Shown here piece after piece: positions 35,492-45,296 of a DNA stretch of 64,000 nt. Source of the stretch: Pukyongia sp963768085 (GTDB lineage Bacteria > Bacteroidota > Bacteroidia > Flavobacteriales > Flavobacteriaceae); assembly GCA_963768085.1 (NCBI GenBank), contig CAVYGO010000003.1:1426001-1490000 (forward strand), in the 5' to 3' direction. The position numbers and the translations under genes were made by a program. The notes beneath the pieces are model-generated. The model saw nothing but the letters and a program-made list of their open reading frames with translations. It did no database searches and was not told the DNA's origin. Each line of letters begins with the position of its first letter. Positions within the stretch are counted from its first letter, which is position 1.

Positions 35492-35955
35492 TATTTCTGA
35501 AGATTGGTAACCGCTTCTTTTAAGGTTTCGATCTCGTTTTGTTGTTCCAGCGTATAGAGTGTGAGTTCTTCAACTTTCTGAAGTAACAGCAGGTTCATGG
35601 CCTTGAGAGATAGTCCGTCTTCATCCATCCTCTTGGCAGACGGGATACCCGGTAAATGATGATTCGATTCAATAAATAATGCCACATCTTTCAGAGTAGG
35701 CATTTTATATTCCGGCTTGCTTGCGGATGTTCCGTAGAAATAATGCTCGAACACATAATCCGGAGCAACCGCACCATTGAGGTCTACAAGAACTTCCTGG
35801 GTGTGAATCTTCCCTTTTACCGTTAGCATTTCATCGGGAGTTTTGGTGCCGATGCCAATCTTACCCTGTCTTTCGGTCATATTTTTAAAAGAATTTCTTT
35901 GTGCAAAACCCGCTGTGGCTATTAGCATACAGCAGAGTATCAATATGTTTTTCAT
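35491..35955 (-). CDS. Small secreted protein, tail-fibre-like C terminus
   Basis: The 154-aa product has a signal peptide (to about residue 19, TAGFAQ) and a GKIGIGTKTPDEMLTVKGKI segment typical of flavobacterial surface proteins that resemble phage tail-fibre tips. A predicted coiled coil (about 118-154, LLLQKVEELTLYTLEQQNEI) could trimerise. The stop codon overlaps the start of the downstream protease (TAATG), so a functional link is likely, perhaps as a scaffold or substrate of that protease. No catalytic residues are seen. Confidence 0.7.
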   Translation of the reverse strand: MKNILILCCMLIATAGFAQRNSFKNMTERQGKIGIGTKTPDEMLTVKGKIHTQEVLVDLNGAVAPDYVFEHYFYGTSASKPEYKMPTLKDVALFIESNHHLPGIPSAKRMDEDGLSLKAMNLLLLQKVEELTLYTLEQQNEIETLKEAVTNLQK

Positions 35956-36206
35956 ACGAAGTGGTGTTAATTCAAGATCAATAAATGTAATGTAATTTTT
36001 GAAGATTCCGAATCCGCAACTTTTATAAACATACTTATCTCACAAATGTTCCGTTAATAGGGTAAGCTGAACCCTAAATTCTGAACAGCTAACGTATGTA
36101 GAAAAAGTACTATAAATCTGTTGATTTATCTGTTAAGAACCTTTTGCTTCCGGGCATTTGGTTCGTAAAGTAACCTGTATCTTTATACGTTTAAAACCCA
36201 ATTCGA

Positions 36207-39200
36207 ATGTTCAGAAACCTCATTACAGCTGCGTTTTTCGTATTCTTTTCATTTTCAGTTTTATCACAGCAAACCGCGATTTTCACAAACGATCTCGAAA
36301 CTTACACTAAGGCGATCGAACTGTATAACAATCAGCAGTTTCTGGCTGCTCAAGCCCTTTTCGACCGGGTGAAGCGACAGGTAAGCGATGAGACTATCAA
36401 GGGTGATTGTGCTTATTATATTGCCAACTGTGCTGTGCGTCTAAATCAGCAGAATGCCGATCAGCTAATGGAAGAATTCGTCCAAGAATTCCCAACCAGC
36501 ATAAAGCGCAATGAGGCATACATCAATGTGGCTAATTATTATTTTGAAAACGGGAAATATTCGTATGCCCGTAAATGGTATGATAAAGTAGATGAAACCG
36601 GTATGAGCAAGCATGAACGGGAACGGTTTAATTTTAATAACGGCTATGCTTACTTCAGAAATAAAAGGTACAATGAAGCCAGTAAATATTTTAATCGTGT
36701 AAGTGATTCCGAGAAATATGGTTCACAGGCTAAATATTACCTTGGATTCATCGCCTATGAGGGTGATGATTACGAGCAGGCGAACGAATTGTTCGAATCG
36801 GTGAAAGACGAAGAACGCTATGCCGAGGGCTTATCCTATTACCAGGCCGATATGAACTTCAAGCTTGGTAATTTCCAGAAGGCTATCGATATGGGTCTTG
36901 AGCAATACGATAGTTCAAACCCACAAGAGCGTAGTGAGCTCGCAAAGATCATAGGGGAGGGTTATTTCAACCTTGGCAAATATGAAGAGGCTATACCATA
37001 TCTCAGGGAGTACAAGGGGCGGCGCGGTAAATGGACCAATACCGATTACTACCAGCTGGGCTACGCCTATTACATGCAGGAGGAATACCAAGCTGCCATA
37101 GATGAGTTCAATAAAATTATTGACGGGCGCAATGCAGTGGCGCAGAATGCTTATTATCATCTGGCCGAGAGCTACCTGAAGCTAGACCAGAAACAACAGG
37201 CCCTTAATGCATTTAAAAATGCGTCGGAAATGGATTTCAGCGATGAAATTCGTGAGGATGCATGGCTTAATTACGCCAAACTCAGTTACGAAATAGGAAA
37301 CAGTTATCAACCGGTACCTCAGGTGTTACTTTCTTTTATTGAGACGCATCCGAAGAATAAAAACAACGACTACCTCAAGGATTTGTTGATCGATTCGTAT
37401 ATCACCTCAAAAAATTACAAGGAAGCCATCGATTTATTAGAAAATAACAAGTCATTTGAAAATAAGTTGGCGTATCAGAAAGTAGCATTTTTCCGCGGAC
37501 TGGAATTGTACAACGAGGGTCATTATGACGATGCGGTTTCCTATTTCAATAAATCGCTAAAGGAACCACGTGATGCTATCTATACTGCCAGGGCTACGTA
37601 CTGGAAAGCAGAAAGTGATTACAATAATTCAGATTTCAATGATGCACTGGTTGGATACAAACAATTCCTTCAATTACCCAAGGCAACACAAACCCCGGAA
37701 TATGAAAATAGTGCATATAACCTCGCCTATAATTATTTTAAACTGAAGAATTATTCGGAGGCCATTCAAAATTTCAAGGGATATCTCGAGTCCTCATCTT
37801 CCGGCGGCGCTCGTAAGCAGGATGCCTTCCTGAGACTGGCAGACAGCTATTTCGTTACCAGCGAGTACTGGCCGGCGATGGAAAATTACAACGAAGCCAT
37901 TACCCTGGGTAGCCCGGATAAGGATTACGCGGCCTTTCAAAAAGCAATTAGTTACGGATTTGTGGATCGGATCGACCAAAAACTTGAAGGTCTTGAAGAA
38001 TTCAATTCGGCCTATCCGAAATCCATCTACAAGGATGATGCATTGTACGAACTTGGAAATACGTATGTCTCTCTGGAGCGAAACGATGATGCTATTTCGG
38101 TCTACGATAAGTTAGAGCGCGATATGCCTAAGAGTATTTATGTTTCCAGAGCTTTGCTGAAAAAGGCACTTATCTACGATAATACAGGCAGAAGTAATGA
38201 TGCGCTGGCCATCTTTAAACGCGTTGCTAACGATTTTCCCGGAGCTGATGAATCTTTACAGGCCGTCGCCTCCGCCAAGCTTATCTATATCGATCAGGGG
38301 CGTGTGAGTGAATACGCCGACTGGGTCAATACACTGGATTATGTTGAAGTGGAAGACGCTGAACTGGATGACGCCACCTATGCCGCAGCTGAACAGCCTT
38401 ACCTGGAAAACAATATGAAACAGGCAAAAGGAAGGTTTGAAGAATATTTGGAAGAGTTCCCCAACGGGCGTTATACACTGAAAGCTCATTTCTACCTGGG
38501 ACAAATATTTTTTGGAGATAATGAGGGCAACAAAGCAATTCCGCACTACAAGTTTGTTGCGGATAGAGAGCGTAACGAGTTCACAGAACAGGCCCTGGCC
38601 AGGGTCTCGGAATTATATCTTTCTGAAAAGGATTATGAAAATGCGATCATTTATTTGAAAAGACTGGAAACTGAAGCCGATTTTCCGCAGAACATCATCT
38701 TCGCTCAAACCAACAGTATGAAGGCCAGTTACGAACTAAAACAATATACAAATGCGGTTTCCTACGCCGAGAAAGTACTTCAGAATGATAAAATAGACAA
38801 CGCTATAAAAAGCGATGCTCAAATAGTAATCGCCAGATCGGCCATGCAAACCGGGGAAGAGGAAAAAGCGAAAACCGCATATGCGGAAGTAGCGAAGATC
38901 GCCACTGGTCAGCTTGCTGCCGAAGCCCTGTATTTTGCGGCTTATTTCAGTAATAAGGAAGGAAATTACGAAGCCTCGAATGTATCGGTACAGAGCTTAG
39001 CGAAAGACTATTCTGGTTATAAGAAGTTTGGAGCGATGGGGCTTGTCCTGATGGCTAAAAACTTCTATGCACTCGACGATGCTTACCAGGCAACTTACAT
39101 ATTGGAAAGTGTGATCTCAAATTTCACCGATTACCCGGATGTTGTAGACGAAGCTAAAGCGGAACTCGCGGTTATTAAAGCTGCGCAATCGAAGACCAAC

Positions 39201-39227
39201 GCATCGGTAAATACCGGAGAGAATTAA
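36207..39227 (+). CDS. Large periplasmic TPR-repeat protein
   Basis: The 1006-aa protein has a signal peptide (ending VLSQQ near residue 21) and is made almost wholly of tetratricopeptide repeats, for example YYIANCAVRLNQQNADQL and YYQLGYAYYMQEEYQAAIDE. This gives an extended superhelical scaffold for protein-protein contacts. The outer-membrane barrel gene starts 28 bp downstream on the same strand, so the pair probably forms a periplasmic scaffold plus barrel complex. I do not recognise a named homologue. A long TPR protein in front of a plugless TonB-receptor-like barrel is a recurrent flavobacterial arrangement as far as I recall. Confidence 0.85.
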   Translation: MFRNLITAAFFVFFSFSVLSQQTAIFTNDLETYTKAIELYNNQQFLAAQALFDRVKRQVSDETIKGDCAYYIANCAVRLNQQNADQLMEEFVQEFPTSIKRNEAYINVANYYFENGKYSYARKWYDKVDETGMSKHERERFNFNNGYAYFRNKRYNEASKYFNRVSDSEKYGSQAKYYLGFIAYEGDDYEQANELFESVKDEERYAEGLSYYQADMNFKLGNFQKAIDMGLEQYDSSNPQERSELAKIIGEGYFNLGKYEEAIPYLREYKGRRGKWTNTDYYQLGYAYYMQEEYQAAIDEFNKIIDGRNAVAQNAYYHLAESYLKLDQKQQALNAFKNASEMDFSDEIREDAWLNYAKLSYEIGNSYQPVPQVLLSFIETHPKNKNNDYLKDLLIDSYITSKNYKEAIDLLENNKSFENKLAYQKVAFFRGLELYNEGHYDDAVSYFNKSLKEPRDAIYTARATYWKAESDYNNSDFNDALVGYKQFLQLPKATQTPEYENSAYNLAYNYFKLKNYSEAIQNFKGYLESSSSGGARKQDAFLRLADSYFVTSEYWPAMENYNEAITLGSPDKDYAAFQKAISYGFVDRIDQKLEGLEEFNSAYPKSIYKDDALYELGNTYVSLERNDDAISVYDKLERDMPKSIYVSRALLKKALIYDNTGRSNDALAIFKRVANDFPGADESLQAVASAKLIYIDQGRVSEYADWVNTLDYVEVEDAELDDATYAAAEQPYLENNMKQAKGRFEEYLEEFPNGRYTLKAHFYLGQIFFGDNEGNKAIPHYKFVADRERNEFTEQALARVSELYLSEKDYENAIIYLKRLETEADFPQNIIFAQTNSMKASYELKQYTNAVSYAEKVLQNDKIDNAIKSDAQIVIARSAMQTGEEEKAKTAYAEVAKIATGQLAAEALYFAAYFSNKEGNYEASNVSVQSLAKDYSGYKKFGAMGLVLMAKNFYALDDAYQATYILESVISNFTDYPDVVDEAKAELAVIKAAQSKTNASVNTGEN

Positions 39228-39254
39228 TTCATCAATCAAAATCGCATACAAATC

Positions 39255-41054
39255 ATGACAATGTTAAAAGACATTTTCTCAAAACTATTTACTTTTTTTA
39301 TGGGGACTAAATCGTATAATGAACGCCTTGTAAGGATTGTTCTGATCATTACGCTATCCTTACTCTGTATTACCATCGCATCCGCCCAGGAAGACGATCT
39401 GGGAACCGAGGTAGTGAATATAGTGAAGCCATACACTCCAACCATTTCTGATGCCTTTAAGGTTAAGGAAACCCCGGTATTGAACGATTCGGTTAATACC
39501 ACAAAGAAGGAAGTGACCTATGAGATCTTTTCCGTACCTGTGGCGTCTACCTTTACACCGGCTAAGGGTAAAGCCGCCACAGTAGAAAAGGCCAAACCCA
39601 TTACACTATATGACAATTATGCCACACTAGGCTTCGGAAATTATACATCCATCCTGGCAGAATTGTATAGTAATTTTCAGATAAGCCGCACGGATAACGC
39701 AGGCTTTTTTTTGCGTCATAATTCATCCCAGGACGGGATCGATGGGGTAAGGGTAGAGAATAAATACTACGACACCCGGCTCGATGGGAATTATACGAGC
39801 CGACAAAAGGATATGACCTATGCCGTGGATGCCGGTGTTGAACACCAGATATTTAATTGGTATGGCTTGCCAGACTTCTATAATTCTTTGCCCGATGAAA
39901 GCTTAAATAGTATTGATTTTCAGCAAACTTATTTTAGTGGCTACGCCGGAGGGAGTATTGGGATAGAGGATTCGTATTTCGAAAGGGTGAGTGCCAATAT
40001 TAGATTTTTAAGCGATTCTTATTCGTCTTCGGAATTCAATATTACAGCCCAACCTGAATTTGTTTTTCCGTTAACCGATTTCACACTGAAAGTGGATGGC
40101 GATATTAATTATCTCAGCGGAAGTTTCAATCAGGGGGTTTTTGGGTTGCCGGGAACAAATTATAGCTATCTCAATCTGGGTGTCAGTCCGGCTCTTGTAT
40201 ATGTTGATGAAGACCTAACTCTTTCACTTGGGGTAGCGGGATATCTTGGGCTGGATTCGGAAAACAGCAATTCAGATTTCTTTCTTTACCCTCGCATCCA
40301 TGCATCTTACCGAATGGTAGATGAGCTATTAATCGTTTATGGAGGCGCGGATGGCGGACTTCGACAGAATACGTATTACGCTTTTAAACAAGAAAATCCG
40401 TTTGTCTCTCCCACACTCAACATCATGCCAACCAGCGAATTGTATAACGCTTTTGGAGGGCTGAAGGGCAAGTTGTCCAATTCTGTAGGTTATAATGTAA
40501 GAGCTTCCTATGGCAAAGAAGAAAATAAAGCCTTGTTTCAGATAAACCCGGTTATCGACGTAACGCCTGCAGAAGCGTTTGATTTCGGTAATTCTTTTAG
40601 TTTGATTTACGATGACGTGAACACGCTTTCGATATTTGGAGAGCTAAAAGTTGAGGTGACGGACATATTCTCATTGGGAGTTAGCGGAGAATATTTTAGC
40701 TATTCAATGACCAATGAACCGGAAGCCTGGAACCTGCCTGATTTTAAAGCGACCGTATTTTCCAATTTCGATATTACGGAAAAGATCTATGGCGGGGTCG
40801 CCCTATTTTATGTAGGGGAAAGAAACGTATTATTCACAGGTGATGTCGGGATTTTTGGAGATGGCATGGTTACGTTTAGAACCCTTGACAGCTTTTTTGA
40901 CGCCAATGTGCATGCAGGATATCGTGTGAATGATCGTTTATCCATTTTCGTGAAGGGCAGCAATCTTTTGGGTGAAAACTACGAAAAATGGCAGAACTAC
41001 CCTGTTCAGGGAATACAAGGGTTATTGGGAGCAACCTATAAATTCGATTGGTAG
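39255..41054 (+). CDS. Outer-membrane beta-barrel protein, TonB-receptor-like without plug
   Basis: The 599-aa product has a hydrophobic export signal (LVRIVLIITLSLLCITIASAQ). The translation start could be 39255, 39261 or 39300, the last giving the shortest normal signal peptide. After a short EDDLGTEVVNIVKPYTPTISDAFK motif, as in the N terminus of TonB-receptor-like barrels, alternating amphipathic strands run to a C-terminal aromatic residue (GATYKFDW). No plug domain or TonB box is recognised. It follows the TPR gene by 28 bp. Confidence 0.75.
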   Translation: MTMLKDIFSKLFTFFMGTKSYNERLVRIVLIITLSLLCITIASAQEDDLGTEVVNIVKPYTPTISDAFKVKETPVLNDSVNTTKKEVTYEIFSVPVASTFTPAKGKAATVEKAKPITLYDNYATLGFGNYTSILAELYSNFQISRTDNAGFFLRHNSSQDGIDGVRVENKYYDTRLDGNYTSRQKDMTYAVDAGVEHQIFNWYGLPDFYNSLPDESLNSIDFQQTYFSGYAGGSIGIEDSYFERVSANIRFLSDSYSSSEFNITAQPEFVFPLTDFTLKVDGDINYLSGSFNQGVFGLPGTNYSYLNLGVSPALVYVDEDLTLSLGVAGYLGLDSENSNSDFFLYPRIHASYRMVDELLIVYGGADGGLRQNTYYAFKQENPFVSPTLNIMPTSELYNAFGGLKGKLSNSVGYNVRASYGKEENKALFQINPVIDVTPAEAFDFGNSFSLIYDDVNTLSIFGELKVEVTDIFSLGVSGEYFSYSMTNEPEAWNLPDFKATVFSNFDITEKIYGGVALFYVGERNVLFTGDVGIFGDGMVTFRTLDSFFDANVHAGYRVNDRLSIFVKGSNLLGENYEKWQNYPVQGIQGLLGATYKFDW

Positions 41055-41076
41055 CAATTTTTTTTATCTTCGGGGA

Positions 41077-42711
41077 ATGAAAAAATATTTTACACTATTA
41101 CTGCTCCTAATTTTATTTTCTTCTTCATGTACTTCTGAAAAGATCCCAGTCGATCTTCTGGTTAAGAACGCGACTGTGTATACGGTTGATGATTCCTTCG
41201 GAACTGTTGATGGTTTCGTGATTAAGGAGGGTACAATTGTCGAAACCGGTAATGCAGTGGATTTAGCCACGAAGTATATAGCTTCAGAAGTCTACGACGC
41301 TGGTGGCAACACCATTGTACCGGGTTTGATCGATGCACATGCACATCTTTACGGACTGGGCGACGCACTGCAGATAGTTGATCTGGTTGGCACCAAGAGC
41401 TATAATGAAGTATTGGAACGTGTGGTTTCTTTTCAGCAAAAGAAAAATGTGGAATTTATACAGGGTAGAGGCTGGGACCAGAACGATTGGGAGGTCAAAG
41501 AATTTCCAAACAAAGATAAATTGGATGCCCTATTCCCGGACATTCCTGTAGTTTTAAGACGTATTGATGGCCACGCACTGATTGCAAATTCGAAGGCCCT
41601 GGAACTTGGTGGAGTGACTCCTGACACCAAAGTGGATGGAGGAGAGGTGATCGTTAAAGACGGAAAACTTACGGGTATTTTGGTTGACGCCCCTATGCGC
41701 CTTGTATATACAAATGCTCCGGAACCGACTGCGGAATATGCTTCCCAGGCATTGAGAGATGCTGAGGATATTTGTGTGTCCCTTGGGCTCACTACGGTAA
41801 ATGACGCAGGGCTATCTCGTTGGATCATTGAAATGATCGATAGTCTTCAACAAAGAGGAGAAATGAAGCTGAGGATGTACGCGATGGCAGCAAATTATAA
41901 AGAAAACCTGGACCATTTCCTTAGCAATGGAATTATTAAGACGGACCGGCTCCATGTAAGAAGTGTAAAGGTGTATGCTGATGGAGCATTGGGATCCAGA
42001 GGTGCAGCAATGAAAGCTCCATACAGTGATCATCCAGGACATTATGGGGCAATGATTACCACCGAGGCGCAGATGGATTCTTTGGCCAAACGGATCGCCG
42101 ATGCGGGCTATCAAATGAACACCCACGCTATAGGAGACTCAGCTAATGTTGCAGTACTGAGAGCCTATACAACAGCGTTAGAAGGTAAAACAGATGCGAG
42201 ATGGAAAGTGGAACACGCCCAAATAATTGATATTTCCGATTTTGATTACTTCTCTTCAAATATTATCCCTTCCATACAGCCTACACATGCTACGAGCGAT
42301 ATGTACTGGGCCGAAGATAGAGTAGGACCGGATAGGATCAAAGGTGCTTACGCTTATAAAACCTTGTTGAATAAAGCCGGGATAGTTGCGCTGGGAACAG
42401 ATTTCCCTGTTGAAAAAGTAAATCCAATGCACACCTTCTATGCAGCTGTGGCACGAAAGGATCTGAAGAATTATCCCGATGGCGGATTTAGAATCGAAGA
42501 AGCTTTAAGCCGGGAAGAAACATTACGGGGGATGACTATTTGGGCTGCCTATTCAAACTTTGAGGAAAACGAAAAGGGAAGTATAGAAGGTGGAAAATTT
42601 GCAGATTTTATTGTGCTGGACAGGGATATTATAAAAGTTCATGAAGATTCTATCCCAAATACAAAAGTTCTGGCAACCTTTATCAATGGTGAAAAGGTAT
42701 ACGGGAATTAA
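41077..42711 (+). CDS. Lipoprotein amidohydrolase (YtcJ-like)
   Basis: The 544-aa enzyme has a lipoprotein signal peptide (LLLLILFSSSC) and an amidohydrolase TIM barrel. Metal ligands are expected in PGLIDAHAHLYG, KVEHAQII and TDFPVEKVNPMHT, with NTHAIGDSAN as a second His-containing block. The family acts on amides or esters of unknown identity. The ATG at 41077 is chosen because it begins the signal peptide; an in-frame extension would overlap the barrel gene. A TATCTTCG element ends 3 bp before the ATG, hinting at a nearly leaderless transcript. Confidence 0.85.
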   Translation: MKKYFTLLLLLILFSSSCTSEKIPVDLLVKNATVYTVDDSFGTVDGFVIKEGTIVETGNAVDLATKYIASEVYDAGGNTIVPGLIDAHAHLYGLGDALQIVDLVGTKSYNEVLERVVSFQQKKNVEFIQGRGWDQNDWEVKEFPNKDKLDALFPDIPVVLRRIDGHALIANSKALELGGVTPDTKVDGGEVIVKDGKLTGILVDAPMRLVYTNAPEPTAEYASQALRDAEDICVSLGLTTVNDAGLSRWIIEMIDSLQQRGEMKLRMYAMAANYKENLDHFLSNGIIKTDRLHVRSVKVYADGALGSRGAAMKAPYSDHPGHYGAMITTEAQMDSLAKRIADAGYQMNTHAIGDSANVAVLRAYTTALEGKTDARWKVEHAQIIDISDFDYFSSNIIPSIQPTHATSDMYWAEDRVGPDRIKGAYAYKTLLNKAGIVALGTDFPVEKVNPMHTFYAAVARKDLKNYPDGGFRIEEALSREETLRGMTIWAAYSNFEENEKGSIEGGKFADFIVLDRDIIKVHEDSIPNTKVLATFINGEKVYGN

Positions 42712-42745
42712 TTTTAATCTGAATTTACATCTTTCTAGCGATTGC

Positions 42746-43507
42746 TTATAGACCTCCTTTTGCCTGAAGGTCTTCAATACAAAGTTCATCCAGCGCAGGA
42801 ATATCACTCACCATAGGGTCCGGAATGCTGGATGGCACGGTGCTGGCGAAATACATCAGACACCCTTCCACCATACAGTGTTTGGAACTATTCGGATCGA
42901 TATGACCATCCGCATGAATATCATCACCAGAAATATCAACTAATCCCAATATATGTCCGAACTCATGTCGGATAGTGGTCGCCTCCATCAGGAAAAGATC
43001 CTGAGACAGACTTTGAAGGGTTTCTTCGTAAATGACAAGAGAGGTATTCTGGTAGGCTGTACCCAGGGTAACAGATGTGTTGGTGTCGTTGGTTGAATTT
43101 CCGTTGGCAAAAAATATGAAAACAGCAATCGTATTGCCATTTGTATACTTGGTGCGGACATTACTTTCGATATCACGGATCTCAGAAACAGAGTACGGCT
43201 CTCCCTGGGGAGCGCTGATAACCGTTTCAACAATACTAATCCCTCCCGGTTTGTTGAGTCGCTGAATTAAAAAAGTTCGAAAGGTATCGATGGTGAGTTG
43301 TTTGGGTCTGAAGCCATTGGAATATGCAATTTCAACGACCAGGCGAGTGTAAAAATCGTCGGATAAAAGATCCTCTGCCGATGCACCTAAGGCTTTAAGA
43401 TTCTCTGCTCTTTCATTATTGATTTCTCCTGAATCATCACTTTTACAGGCAGTAAAAACCGCCAGGGAAAGTAAACAAAGCAAAAGGTTTATTCGGAAAT
43501 ACTTCAT
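42746..43507 (-). CDS. Lipoprotein metalloprotease with HExxHxxGxxD site
   Basis: The 253-aa product has a lipoprotein signal (LLSLAVFTACKSDDSG). The zinc site is RHEFGHILGLVD: the third ligand is Asp rather than the metzincin His, as in snapalysin-type proteases. Two Cys pairs downstream (SKHCMVEGCLMYF) may form a disulfide. MYF after the zinc site could be a Met-turn. ATG 43507 is chosen because it starts the signal peptide. It diverges from the DUF2059 gene. Substrate unknown. Confidence 0.8.
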   Translation of the reverse strand: MKYFRINLLLCLLSLAVFTACKSDDSGEINNERAENLKALGASAEDLLSDDFYTRLVVEIAYSNGFRPKQLTIDTFRTFLIQRLNKPGGISIVETVISAPQGEPYSVSEIRDIESNVRTKYTNGNTIAVFIFFANGNSTNDTNTSVTLGTAYQNTSLVIYEETLQSLSQDLFLMEATTIRHEFGHILGLVDISGDDIHADGHIDPNSSKHCMVEGCLMYFASTVPSSIPDPMVSDIPALDELCIEDLQAKGGL

Positions 43508-43512
43508 TATCG

Positions 43513-43520
43513 TACCTTTG
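43513..43520 (+). promoter_or_regulatory. -7 element of the DUF2059 gene
   Basis: TACCTTTG is an exact TAnnTTTG match, ending 32 bp before the ATG at 43553. It overlaps the start region of the divergent metalloprotease gene. Confidence 0.6.
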
Positions 43521-43552
43521 TTTTTTGCAAACATAATCTTTAAATGACCATT

Positions 43553-44092
43553 ATGAAAATTAGGTTTCTGTTTTTAACGCTTTTTTTGGCTTTTTGTTTT
43601 TCAGGTGCTACACAGGAGGATTCCTTTCAGGAAGACATCATCACCTATCTGAACAATAACGGCACACGCGATCAGTACAAGGGTGCCTACGAGAGCATGT
43701 TTGATCTATTGAAACAGCAATTTTCCGTGTCCAATGTTCCCGAATCGGTTTGGAAAGACCTTCAGAAGTCTAAGGAAAAGAGTCTGGACGAAATAGTAAA
43801 TTTTCTAGCGTTCGCGTATCGGAATCACTTTACCCGGGAAGATATAAACGCTATGAACGAGTTCTATAGTTCCGAATCCGCCAAACAGATGATAAAAGAT
43901 CCTTCCGTTTTGAATTCTTCTCAAAATGAAGAGATATCCGCTTTTTTTGCAAGTGATTTGGGAATTAAAATTGAAGAGAAAAAACCGGAGCTTACAAAAG
44001 ACATCATGGAGATTTCCGAGCATTGGAGTAGAGACCTTTTTTCTGCAAAGATGAGTAGCCTGGTAAAGCAAGGCTATACTACCGGACACTAA
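43553..44092 (+). CDS. DUF2059 family secreted protein
   Basis: The 179-aa product has a signal peptide (MKIRFLFLTLFLAFCFSGAT) followed by a helical domain. The block FTREDINAMNEFYSSESAKQMI is the DUF2059 hallmark. Function unknown. The ATG at 43553 is preferred to one 9 bp upstream because it starts the signal peptide directly. It overlaps the convergent methyltransferase by 14 bp. Confidence 0.8.
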   Translation: MKIRFLFLTLFLAFCFSGATQEDSFQEDIITYLNNNGTRDQYKGAYESMFDLLKQQFSVSNVPESVWKDLQKSKEKSLDEIVNFLAFAYRNHFTREDINAMNEFYSSESAKQMIKDPSVLNSSQNEEISAFFASDLGIKIEEKKPELTKDIMEISEHWSRDLFSAKMSSLVKQGYTTGH

Positions 44093-44783
44093 GCCTGGCA
44101 AGGTAATCGAAATTCTCACCTCGTTCTATGATGGAGAAATCAAAACCATTTTCGTTCGCCAAAACTTCAAATAACCGATCGTCCAGGTAAAGCAATGGGA
44201 AGGGTTTGGTGGATTTTCCTTTATACGTTATCACAAATTCCAGTTCTCCGTAATATCTGTTTCCAGGTACCCAGATGGCTCCTTCTTCGGTGCGGTCATA
44301 CATATATTGAAGATCACTTCCATCAATAAGGATTTGTCCGCCAGGATTCAATAATTTCCTTAAGTGCTGAAGATATTTTGGAACTTCAGCCACGGTCGAA
44401 AAAATCCCGGTACCATTCATTAAAAGCAATATTGTATCGAAGGTCTTGCCTTTAAAATTTTGCAGCGAACATTTATTGGTATTTTTCACCCCGCGTGAGC
44501 TAGCAACCTCCACCGCTCCCCGAGATTCGTCAATAGCTGTAACCTGGAATCCTTTTTCCTGAAGGTATAACGCATGATTGCCGGCGCCGCATCCCACGTC
44601 CAACACAGCGCCTTTACTTTTCAGCAAGGCAGTCTGTTCGATGGTAGGCATTTCATCGAAATTTCGAAACAAATACGGGAGAGGTATTTCATCAGGTTCC
44701 GAAATCGAGGTTTCGGTAATGAGGTCATCCGAATAATTGTTATTGTGATAATCGAGCAATGCCCTGCCGAATATATCGTCCAT
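44079..44783 (-). CDS. Class I SAM-dependent methyltransferase
   Basis: The 234-aa enzyme has the SAM-binding motif VLDVGCGAGNHALYL near residue 60, AIDESRGAVEVA (acidic residue for ribose) and TILLLMNGTGIF (motif IV region). A small beta insert follows (EGAIWVPGNRYYGELEFVITY). The substrate cannot be told from sequence; similar genes are annotated as generic methyltransferases. It diverges from the YkgJ-like gene, with 17 bp between starts. Confidence 0.85.
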   Translation of the reverse strand: MDDIFGRALLDYHNNNYSDDLITETSISEPDEIPLPYLFRNFDEMPTIEQTALLKSKGAVLDVGCGAGNHALYLQEKGFQVTAIDESRGAVEVASSRGVKNTNKCSLQNFKGKTFDTILLLMNGTGIFSTVAEVPKYLQHLRKLLNPGGQILIDGSDLQYMYDRTEEGAIWVPGNRYYGELEFVITYKGKSTKPFPLLYLDDRLFEVLANENGFDFSIIERGENFDYLARLSVR

Positions 44784-44800
44784 TTGTTTATTTTTGAGTT

Positions 44801-45295
44801 ATGGAAGAGATCCTGAAACAACTCCCACAACGTGCCAAAGATACACATAACGAGAACAAGAAATTCTTCGTAAAACTGAAGAAAAAACCGCCAAAGAATC
44901 TTGACACCCTAATGCAGGAGCTCCATGAAGAAGAATTTCAGCGAACGGATTGCCTGCAATGCGCTAACTGTTGTAAAACAACAGGTCCATTGTTCACCGA
45001 TAAGGATATTGAACGGATTTCGAAACATTTCAGAATGAAGCCCAGTATCTTTATTGATACCTATCTCAGGATCGATGAAGAGAACGATTACGTACTCCAA
45101 AGTGTGCCCTGTACGTTCCTGGGACCGGATAACTATTGCAGTATATACGAAGTAAGACCTAAAGCCTGCAGGGAGTTTCCACATACGGATAGAAAGAAAT
45201 TTCAACAGATTTCAAAGCTAACGATGAAAAATGTTGCCATCTGCCCGGCTGCTTTCAATATCGTTGAGGAAATGAAAAAGAGATTACCTTATTAA
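44801..45295 (+). CDS. YkgJ-family cysteine-cluster protein
   Basis: The 164-aa protein has the conserved Cys set CLQCANCCKTTGP, PCTFLGPDNYCSIYEVRPKACREFP and a later CPAAF, which bind zinc or an iron-sulfur centre. Function unknown. A TATTTTTG -7 element ends 4 bp before the ATG, so the mRNA may start at or within a base or two of the start codon. Confidence 0.85.
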   Translation: MEEILKQLPQRAKDTHNENKKFFVKLKKKPPKNLDTLMQELHEEEFQRTDCLQCANCCKTTGPLFTDKDIERISKHFRMKPSIFIDTYLRIDEENDYVLQSVPCTFLGPDNYCSIYEVRPKACREFPHTDRKKFQQISKLTMKNVAICPAAFNIVEEMKKRLPY

Positions 45296-45296
45296 T

